Assembly (NCBI GenBank): GCA_020435085.1
Contig: JAGRAB010000002.1
Location: 1,457 to 9,098, forward strand
From: Bdellovibrionales bacterium
Lineage (GTDB): Bacteria; Bdellovibrionota; Bdellovibrionia; Bdellovibrionales; UBA1609
Direction: 5' to 3'
Length of the DNA stretch: 7,642 nucleotides
The notes beneath the pieces are model-generated. The model did no database searches. It was not told the DNA's origin and saw only the letters and a program-made list of their open reading frames with translations. Below are positions 1 to 5,664 of the stretch, one piece after another (within the stretch, counting starts at the first letter, position 1; each line of letters starts with the position of its first letter). Both the position numbers and the translations under genes were made by a program.

Positions 1-50
1 GTTTATCGACGCGGTAGATATTCAACATCTGCAATTAAGGGAACCAGTTT

Positions 51-374
51 TTAATGCATATTTGGAGTTGCCGCGAGAGCCGTATTATCAACGATGTGGA
101 AATAAGTTCTCAACAGTATTTCATAGGATTCTTCGTCTAATTCTTGAATAAAACAAAGTTTGTCAAAGTAAGACTCTTGATGAATGAGACCAGTGAATAA
201 TTTTTGAATTTTATCGACATTTTCAAAGTTAAAAAAATCTAACTCTTCGGTGGGTTTACTTAAAACTTTGGCCACTTTTTCGTTTTCAAATAAAAGATGA
301 AGGCCATTCAACGATTGGCCAAGTAGTTTCTCAATCTGTTCAAGACTTTTTTCGTCAATGCTTATAGTAGCCAT
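51..374 (-). CDS. Acidic hypothetical protein, 107 aa
   Basis: I do not recognise this small protein. It starts at an ATG (374-372) and ends at TAA. It has no signal peptide or membrane segment, so it is probably cytoplasmic. It is rich in Glu, Asp, Leu and Phe and reads as mostly helical, with an N-terminal amphipathic segment (about residues 8-30), a Phe/Asp-rich middle (46-56) and a further helical stretch (about 57-95). There are no Cys pairs or catalytic motifs to suggest an enzyme. The last dozen residues look like an unstructured tail. No convincing Shine-Dalgarno precedes the ATG, only an A-rich leader, so initiation may be weak or leader-dependent. It is divergent from the 289-aa gene at 535. 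The amino-acid composition looks like a real protein, but a function cannot be assigned. Confidence 0.65.
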   Translation of the reverse strand: MATISIDEKSLEQIEKLLGQSLNGLHLLFENEKVAKVLSKPTEELDFFNFENVDKIQKLFTGLIHQESYFDKLCFIQELDEESYEILLRTYFHIVDNTALAATPNMH

Positions 375-463
375 AGTTTTTCATTTTAAGTTGAAAGATT
401 AATTTCCCTATAACCATCAGATTTTATTTTTTTTCATGTTGCAAGAAGAAATCGAGTGAAAAT

Positions 464-492
464 TTGACATACATCAGCACACTTCATATGCT
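464..492 (+). promoter_or_regulatory. Sigma70-type promoter for the 289-aa duplicated-domain gene
   Basis: A perfect -35 hexamer TTGACA (464-469) is followed after exactly 17 bases by TATGCT (487-492), which matches the -10 consensus at four of six positions including the key first, second and last. The predicted transcript would start near 499, giving a leader of about 35 nt. A GGTGA Shine-Dalgarno at 526-530 lies 4 nt before the ATG at 535. Position, spacing and hexamer quality make this the best housekeeping promoter in the window. Confidence 0.7.
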
Positions 493-534
493 TAAATAGA
501 AGGTGCTAACCACGCAACTATAAATGGTGAAAAA

Positions 535-1404
535 ATGAGCAGTGCAAAAAGCAATGTAAAAAAAAAATCAGAGGCAGAAGGAAAGCCTGATGCAATTCTG
601 ATTGATCCACAAGCGGGCCTCTCATTTTCTACGGAAGAAGAATTGCTCGAATATTTTGCTGATGAAATCGCAAAATTAGAGAAAGAATATCTTAAATATC
701 GCAAAACTTTTGATATTCAAGATCAAGACTTAGAGAAATATGTAGGTTCTTTGAGTAGTGTTTTAGAAGACCCCGATGAAATTTGGGAAGATACAAAAAC
801 CTTAAAAAATGACTATGTTTGGTTTTATATAAAAAAATTTGGGAAAGATGAAGACCTCGGAAAAGATCTCTACCATGTAGCCGCTTGTTACTTGGCCCAT
901 GATACCCCTTCTTTTGTGTACCTTCATTTTCCAACCATTGATGAAAAATTGGTTCAACGCTTTCAACGAGAAGAAAAAATTTTCGATCGAGAAAACGTAG
1001 AAGCTCCATTAGGAGCTATTGACGGTGATGCGCTTAATGAAGGCGATGAGTTGGCCGTTGGGCTCTATAAAGCAATGATGCTTTTAAGGTCTGACACTGA
1101 TTTTTCAGAGGAGAAATTTGTTGAGTATCATGAACTAAGAGAACCAACCATTGAAGAGCCAGATGAGATTTGGAGAAATACAGACTCTTTTGGAAACACT
1201 CTTGTGAGTTTTGTTCGTGAGTTTCCAGATGAACTCTCTGAGGGGGTTGCCATGTGGTACATTGTAGTGACCTTAGAGGACAGCCCCTCAAATTCTCATG
1301 CATTGATGTTTTCTTTTCCAACAAAAGACTCTAATTTAGTGGATCGTTATCGACATGGTGAGAATCTACAGGCTGAAGAAGTGGTTCAAGAATCATCACA
1401 TTAG
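535..1404 (+). CDS. Tandem-duplicated PBECR2/BECR-like domain protein, 289 aa
   Basis: This is a soluble, strongly acidic protein without signal peptide or membrane helix. It contains two copies of one domain. Copy A has P-D-E-I-W at 80-84, F-P-T at 132-134 and L-V-x-R-F at 139-143. Copy B has the same landmarks at 209-213, 261-263 and 268-272. All are displaced by exactly 129 residues, with only small compensating indels between them. A shared helical segment precedes each copy (about 43-70 and 171-196). Residues 1-30 are a Lys/Glu/Ser-rich tail. The order PDEIW, then strands containing F-x-K/R-x-F, then F-P-T and an R-Y-R-x-G-E end resembles the PBECR2 family of the BECR (barnase/EndoU/colicin E5-D/RelE) nuclease fold. 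That assignment is recalled by pattern and not tested. Whether either copy is catalytic is unknown. The ATG has a GGTGA Shine-Dalgarno 4 nt upstream and a strong sigma70 promoter, and the gene appears monocistronic. Confidence 0.85.
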   Translation: MSSAKSNVKKKSEAEGKPDAILIDPQAGLSFSTEEELLEYFADEIAKLEKEYLKYRKTFDIQDQDLEKYVGSLSSVLEDPDEIWEDTKTLKNDYVWFYIKKFGKDEDLGKDLYHVAACYLAHDTPSFVYLHFPTIDEKLVQRFQREEKIFDRENVEAPLGAIDGDALNEGDELAVGLYKAMMLLRSDTDFSEEKFVEYHELREPTIEEPDEIWRNTDSFGNTLVSFVREFPDELSEGVAMWYIVVTLEDSPSNSHALMFSFPTKDSNLVDRYRHGENLQAEEVVQESSH

Positions 1405-1429
1405 TACATCGTAATATTCATTTTAACTT

Positions 1430-2200
1430 TCAGAATCCTAAGCATAAGTTTTGTGCGGCAGACCAATATTGATCTTCAGTGAGGTTGCTGTCTTTCATTG
1501 ACCAAAAAGGGTGAAGTTGACGAAGAGAAAGAGCTGCGTGGCCTGTGGCATAGATATTAGGGTCTGCATCAAATGCTGGTAAAAGAACATTGATGTGATC
1601 AATGGCAGAGGTTCCCTGACTGCTGTCATAAAGGGCAACTGTCATGGCATCCCAAGTGAGATCCATGCCATCTAAGACCATAATCACTGAAGAAAAAAAG
1701 TTATTGGGAGTGATTCCCTGTGAGTCGAGTCCATTATCTTCTATTAATGCTTGAATGGTTCCTTTAGAAAGTTGTTTTACAGGTTGGGTTTGTAGCCATT
1801 GACCAGATCCTTTTTTAAGAAAATAGATATCAACAGCTGTTGTATTATAAACAGGTGAGCCTGGCGTATCTTCATGCCAGCGGAAAAACTGAATATAGTG
1901 AGTCGCAGAACTAATAATTTCTACGGGATATCCATTAAACTTTACGCGAATGAGGTCTTCGACATATTGCTGTGTATTGGGGTCATAGAAAGTTGAAACA
2001 GGTCCTGCAAGGCTCATTGAGTTTGTGCCAATGACATTACAGTTAGAGAGCTTTCCATTTGTCGATGAGCCTGTGCTGGTATCATCTACAGGGACTGAGC
2101 GGCTTGCTGAGGTGGATGAGCCTGATTTACTGGAGCAGTTAGAGAATAGCATAAGAGTTGAGGAAAGAGTTAAAGCTAAAATAAGGTATTGACGCTTCAC
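1430..2200 (-). CDS. Putative outer-membrane lipoprotein, 256 aa, sigma54-controlled
   Basis: The gene starts at GTG (2200-2198), preceded by a near-perfect AGGAGGT Shine-Dalgarno at 2211-2205. Residues 1-21 form a lipoprotein signal peptide: K2-R3, a hydrophobic core at 5-19, and L-F-S-N-C with Cys22 as the predicted lipidated residue. The lipobox is irregular, with Phe at -3 and Asn at -1. Ser at +2 does not signal inner-membrane retention under the Lol rule. Residues 23-50 are a Ser/Thr/Gly-rich linker, followed by a globular domain at about 52-256 with aromatic-rich beta-like segments. The only further cysteines are Cys54 and Cys253, at opposite ends of that domain, so a disulfide closing the fold is plausible. 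I do not recognise the domain. The gene converges on the 289-aa gene with a 25-nt gap and appears to be transcribed alone from a sigma54 promoter. Confidence 0.85.
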   Translation of the reverse strand: MKRQYLILALTLSSTLMLFSNCSSKSGSSTSASRSVPVDDTSTGSSTNGKLSNCNVIGTNSMSLAGPVSTFYDPNTQQYVEDLIRVKFNGYPVEIISSATHYIQFFRWHEDTPGSPVYNTTAVDIYFLKKGSGQWLQTQPVKQLSKGTIQALIEDNGLDSQGITPNNFFSSVIMVLDGMDLTWDAMTVALYDSSQGTSAIDHINVLLPAFDADPNIYATGHAALSLRQLHPFWSMKDSNLTEDQYWSAAQNLCLGF

Positions 2201-2246
2201 TACAACCTCCTCTTGAATATGGATTGCTGAGCTTTACAATAAAGAA

Positions 2247-2262
2247 AGCAAAGTAAGTGCCA
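2247..2262 (-). promoter_or_regulatory. Sigma54 (RpoN) -24/-12 promoter for the 256-aa lipoprotein
   Basis: Read on the minus strand, TGGCAC (2262-2257), five bases, then TTGCT (2251-2247) fits the RpoN consensus TGGCAC-N5-TTGCW at every specified base, with the invariant GG and GC at the correct spacing. The transcription start should fall about 12 bases past the GC, near 2236. That leaves a leader of about 36 nt holding the AGGAGGT ribosome site. Eleven matched positions make a chance match in a window this size very unlikely, and the position upstream of a gene with a strong ribosome site adds support. Sigma54 promoters need an enhancer-binding activator. Its site would be expected at roughly 2310-2390, where I see no strong long dyad. 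Confidence 0.75.
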
Positions 2263-2305
2263 GAAGAACAAGAGGGTTGAGAAAAAAGCATAGTTATTTT
2301 AGTGA

Positions 2306-2334
2306 TTTACAATGTTTTTTAATATCATTATGAG
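2306..2334 (+). promoter_or_regulatory. Weak candidate sigma70 promoter for the 294-aa lipoprotein
   Basis: TTTACA (2306-2311) is followed after 17 bases by TATGAG (2329-2334). The -35 is good (five of six), but the -10 lacks the conserved final T. The placement would give a leader of about 50 nt before the ATG at 2392. TAATAT at 2320-2325 is an alternative -10 with a poorer -35. Some promoter must lie in this 191-bp divergent region, but the choice is uncertain. Confidence 0.25.
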
Positions 2335-2391
2335 ACGCTCAAAAAAAGGACTCCGTCCCCCTGGCAAAAAGTCGAGAAAGAGGGTGTAGTT

Positions 2392-3276
2392 ATGGTTGTA
2401 AGTGATTGGAATTATAAAAGAAAAATCTTTTTTGTGAGTTTTTTGGTCAGCTGTTGCATGACTCTTCAGGCCTGTTCGCATATGAGTGGCTCAGGATCGC
2501 ATCTTAAAGCACTTGAGGTGACAGAGCCTGTAACGATTCAGCTCAAGGGTGCGGCTGGTGATATTCATCAAACGCGATTTTACTCCCATTCCTACTCAAA
2601 AAACTTTCAATCAGGTCAAATTGTTAAAGAAAAAGATGAAATTGTTGATTTCACTTTAGAAGAAAAAATAGCCCGTGTGAACAAAGCCGGCAATATCACC
2701 TTAACAGCAACAACAAAAAAGAAGGATGGCATTGTTGATCTTCATGAATTGGCATTTCCAGAAGTGGATGAAGTCATTGAATATTTATACACCCCTCAAG
2801 GAAAAGTTTTAAAAGCCGGCGATTATCCCGATTGGAGTATATTCTATGTGCCACCAATGCCCCTCCCATCACAACCAGTTTCGATTGGTGATACCTGGGA
2901 ATTGAATGATGGATGGCAAAGTATGAATAATGGAATTCCGTTGACAGTAAATCTTGTTGGGATTTTTAAAAATCTTTATGCCTGCGGGAGTGATCGTTGT
3001 GTCGATATTGAAGTCTCCGGAGACGTCTCTGTTGCAAAAGTGCTTGAGGCCCAAATGGACTTTGTCAGTGAGATTCAAGGCAGAATTCTCTTTAATATTG
3101 ATAAAGGAGCTATTGAGTGGTCTCACATCCAAAGTCGTGAGGATCTACGGATGGCAGAATCACAAACAACCGTGGCGTCTTGTTTAATCTCTCAACTCAT
3201 CAATAATGAGAAAAACTCTGTGGCTCCATTGAAATGTCAACCGGGCTCAGAAACTATTGAGCTGACCCCTCAATAG
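2392..3276 (+). CDS. Putative outer-membrane lipoprotein, 294 aa
   Basis: An AGAGGG Shine-Dalgarno (2379-2384) lies 7 nt before the ATG. Residues 1-27 form a lipoprotein signal: K9-R10-K11, a hydrophobic core at 12-25, then the canonical lipobox L25-Q-A-C28. Ser29 at +2 suggests outer-membrane sorting. The mature protein appears beta-rich throughout (about 43-250), with alternating strands and charged turns. It contains an L-P-x-x-P-V-x-I-G-D-x-W segment at 158-169, a pattern that recurs in beta-rich envelope lipoproteins such as DUF6263-like proteins; this is a tentative resemblance only. Four cysteines in the mature chain (198, 203, 264, 282) could form two disulfides, consistent with an extracytoplasmic location. 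There are no catalytic motifs. It is divergent from the 256-aa lipoprotein but not similar to it, and it converges on mutS2 with a 33-nt gap. A hairpin overlaps its stop codon. Confidence 0.88.
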   Translation: MVVSDWNYKRKIFFVSFLVSCCMTLQACSHMSGSGSHLKALEVTEPVTIQLKGAAGDIHQTRFYSHSYSKNFQSGQIVKEKDEIVDFTLEEKIARVNKAGNITLTATTKKKDGIVDLHELAFPEVDEVIEYLYTPQGKVLKAGDYPDWSIFYVPPMPLPSQPVSIGDTWELNDGWQSMNNGIPLTVNLVGIFKNLYACGSDRCVDIEVSGDVSVAKVLEAQMDFVSEIQGRILFNIDKGAIEWSHIQSREDLRMAESQTTVASCLISQLINNEKNSVAPLKCQPGSETIELTPQ

Positions 3277-3278
3277 TT
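3252..3278. terminator. Hairpin at the convergent 3' ends of the lipoprotein and mutS2
   Basis: AACTATTGAG (3252-3261) and CTCAATAGTT (3269-3278) form a perfect 10-bp stem with a 7-nt loop, and the second arm contains the TAG stop of the plus-strand lipoprotein. The hairpin sits 32 bp beyond the mutS2 stop, so it could end transcription from both sides. On the minus strand a short T-rich run (TTTCT) follows, and on the plus strand there is no U tract. It is therefore a weak intrinsic terminator or a 3'-end stabilising structure rather than a textbook terminator. Confidence 0.45.
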
Positions 3279-3309
3279 GAATCTCATGAAAAATTAAGTA
3301 GACGAGGCA

Positions 3310-5664
3310 CTAATCTTTAATCTCAACCCAAGTGATTCCATCGCCCCCATTTTCAGCAGTGCCAGATGTCCATTTTTTAACGTAGAGGCTGCGAGATAAA
3401 TATCCACGAATGGCTTTTTTTAAAGTATCAGTGCCGTGACCATGAATAATTTTAACGCGATCAACATTATGAGCTGCTGCCGTATCAAGTTTTAACTCTA
3501 AATGTTCAATGGCTTGATCCACAGAATAACCTCTAACATCAAGCTGCAAGTCGGGAGAGGTCAGTGAAACTGCCGACATACCATGACTGCCTTTTTGACG
3601 AAGGATTTTTTGAGTGGGATTGGATGGAGATAGAGGGTTTTTTAAATCAGACCAATGAACAAAGAGACGCATAGAGTTTGAAAGAATAGGGACTTCTCCC
3701 TTAGAGTTGGCAGGGCCTTGAACAATACCATCTTTTCCAATTGTGTTTGCATAAACTTTTGAACCGGGAGGAAATATTTTCTCAAACTCTTCCACAGAAG
3801 TAACATCTAAAGACTTTTCATTTTCAGAAGCTGTGGACTTAATGATATGAGGCAATTGGCGTTTGATCTCACTCGAAGAGGAATGTTTTTTAAAGATATC
3901 ATCAACTTTTGAGAGGTCAACCATGCGATCAATTTTTTTCTCGGCTCTCCGAACAACCGTTTGAAGCATATCTGTCTTTTCTTTTTCAAATCGTTGAGCC
4001 AATGAATGATATTTACTTTTTTCTTTGAGGACTTCCTTATTTTTACGAATTAAGTCTTCTTTTAATTTCCTGAGCTCTTCTTTTTGTTCTTCAATTTCAT
4101 CGAGAGATTTTAAATAGTTTTTTGTCTCAGGACTTAAAAACTCAAGAGCTTTGTCTATAATTCGAGTTTGAACCCCCACACGTTTTGCTGTTTGAATAGC
4201 TAAAGACTGCCCAGGAATACCCATCAAAAAATGGTAAGTGGGTTGCCCTGTATGAGAATTGTACTCAAGACACCCGTTAACAACGCCTGAAGATTTCTCC
4301 CAACCACTTTTAAGAGGGCCCAAATGGGAAGTGATCACACCAAAGACATGGTTCATTCGAAACTGTTCAATAAAACTACGGGCAAGAGCCGTTCCTTCTT
4401 CTGGATCTGTAGACCCACAAATTTCATCAATGAGTAATAGGTTTTCAAGGCCTTCAGCAATGGCAGCTTGATCAAGGATTTTTAAATGAGCTGCAAATGT
4501 ACTTAAGTGAGCATCAACACTTTGGGCATCGCCAACACCAATATAGATATTTTTAAAAAATGGTAATTTGGATTCAGGTCCAGCACAAATAAGTAGACCA
4601 CAGCGAGCCATATGAGCTGCAATACCAACACTTTTTAATAAAATAGTTTTCCCACCAGCATTGGGTCCGGAAAGAAGCAGAATGCGGTTTTTGTTATCAA
4701 GTAAAACTGAATTCGGAGTGACTTGAATCTCTTTATCTAAAACTAAAAGAGGGTGGCGAAGATCAATTAACTCCACTTGATCTTTTATAAATGTCACTGG
4801 CTGACTTTGAGTAACAACAGCTAATTGTGCTTTGGCATAAAGCTGGTCCATATTCAACATCACATCATAAGCAGAGGCAATTTCACTTTTAAGTCCTTGA
4901 AGGTAAGCACTTAAGGCGGTGAGTAAACGTTCGATCTCTTGTTCGATCTCTGTTTCAACTTCGCGCAACCGATTGTTGATTTTGATAACTTCCTTAGGCT
5001 CCATAAATACGGTTTGCTTGCTTTGACTGGAAGCATGGATAATGCCATCAAATTGCCCTTGCATTCCACTTTTTACGGGAAGAACCCAACGGCCCTCACG
5101 AGTGGTCACGTATTTATCTTGTAATATATGACCAAGGTCATTTTCGTTAACAAGGCGATCAAGAATTTTAGCAACTTCGCGACCTTTTTGATTTTTTTCA
5201 TTGTAGAGTTTGTACAGTTCTTCGCTCGCATCTGTGCGGATAGCTCCATCAGGAGTCATTATTTGATCGATGGCAGAAAGAGGTTCTGTTGGATTCATTA
5301 AATTATTTAATAAACTTTTTATTTCAGAGTCAGAGCTTTCACGAAGAGTTTCAACAAGGGCTTCGAGTTCAATAAAAAAGTGTCTAACATCTTTTAGCTC
5401 TATTGTTTTCAAAGTGGCATCTTTGGTGAGTCGTTGATACCAAAGGTGATAGAGATCAAGACTTTCCATAAAAGGTCGAACACCAGTTTGAATCAGCAAA
5501 TTTTTTATCGAGATAATTTTATGAAATGAGCGAGTGCACTCACTTTCAGATTTTAGAGGAGCCAGTTTTAAGAGATGTTCTTTAGCAGTTTCGCTGGTAG
5601 AAAAGAGAAGTAATTTATCGACGATCGAAGGCCAGTCAAGATTTTGTAAATTGCTTAATTCCAA
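3310..5664 (-). CDS. mutS2: Endonuclease/ATPase MutS2 (Smr-domain protein)
   Basis: At 784 residues this is a full-length MutS2. The N-terminal lever and clamp region covers about 1-290. The ABC-type ATPase core covers about 295-510, with Walker A G333-P-N-A-G-G-K-T340, the S-T-F-x-x-H signature near 388-393, Walker B ending at D413-E414, the following C-G-S-T-D-P-E-E-G segment (416-424) and the switch His447 in T-S-H. A charged coiled coil spans about 515-580, a KOW-like beta domain about 631-673, and a C-terminal Smr domain about 706-784 with L-D-V-R-G (708-712) and H-G-H-G-T (741-745). Members of the family suppress homologous recombination and, in Bacillus subtilis, split collided ribosomes. 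The Smr motif has DVR rather than the DxH of nuclease-active Smr proteins, which fits the ribosome-splitting type. It starts at TTG (5664), with GGGGAG 9 nt upstream and an in-frame stop shortly before, inside the end of lnt, so translational coupling is likely. Confidence 0.96.
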   Translation of the reverse strand: MELSNLQNLDWPSIVDKLLLFSTSETAKEHLLKLAPLKSESECTRSFHKIISIKNLLIQTGVRPFMESLDLYHLWYQRLTKDATLKTIELKDVRHFFIELEALVETLRESSDSEIKSLLNNLMNPTEPLSAIDQIMTPDGAIRTDASEELYKLYNEKNQKGREVAKILDRLVNENDLGHILQDKYVTTREGRWVLPVKSGMQGQFDGIIHASSQSKQTVFMEPKEVIKINNRLREVETEIEQEIERLLTALSAYLQGLKSEIASAYDVMLNMDQLYAKAQLAVVTQSQPVTFIKDQVELIDLRHPLLVLDKEIQVTPNSVLLDNKNRILLLSGPNAGGKTILLKSVGIAAHMARCGLLICAGPESKLPFFKNIYIGVGDAQSVDAHLSTFAAHLKILDQAAIAEGLENLLLIDEICGSTDPEEGTALARSFIEQFRMNHVFGVITSHLGPLKSGWEKSSGVVNGCLEYNSHTGQPTYHFLMGIPGQSLAIQTAKRVGVQTRIIDKALEFLSPETKNYLKSLDEIEEQKEELRKLKEDLIRKNKEVLKEKSKYHSLAQRFEKEKTDMLQTVVRRAEKKIDRMVDLSKVDDIFKKHSSSSEIKRQLPHIIKSTASENEKSLDVTSVEEFEKIFPPGSKVYANTIGKDGIVQGPANSKGEVPILSNSMRLFVHWSDLKNPLSPSNPTQKILRQKGSHGMSAVSLTSPDLQLDVRGYSVDQAIEHLELKLDTAAAHNVDRVKIIHGHGTDTLKKAIRGYLSRSLYVKKWTSGTAENGGDGITWVEIKD

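Noticed and set aside
375..463. Search for a promoter for the 107-aa minus-strand gene
   Set aside because: TTGCAA and several A/T-rich hexamers occur on the minus strand, but none has acceptable -35/-10 spacing, so no promoter is called.
692..1009. Minus-strand frame of 105 codons inside the 289-aa gene
   Set aside because: It lies wholly antisense to a gene with clear domain repeats, promoter and ribosome site. Its translation is rich in His, Phe and Leu without recognisable structure.
1034..1324. Minus-strand frame of 96 codons inside the 289-aa gene
   Set aside because: It is antisense to the second repeat copy, has no ribosome site, and its composition is typical of a shadow frame.
2869..3187. 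Overlapping frames on both strands within the 294-aa lipoprotein gene
   Set aside because: The lipoprotein frame has a complete signal peptide, lipobox and ribosome site. The alternatives start internally and show no motif.
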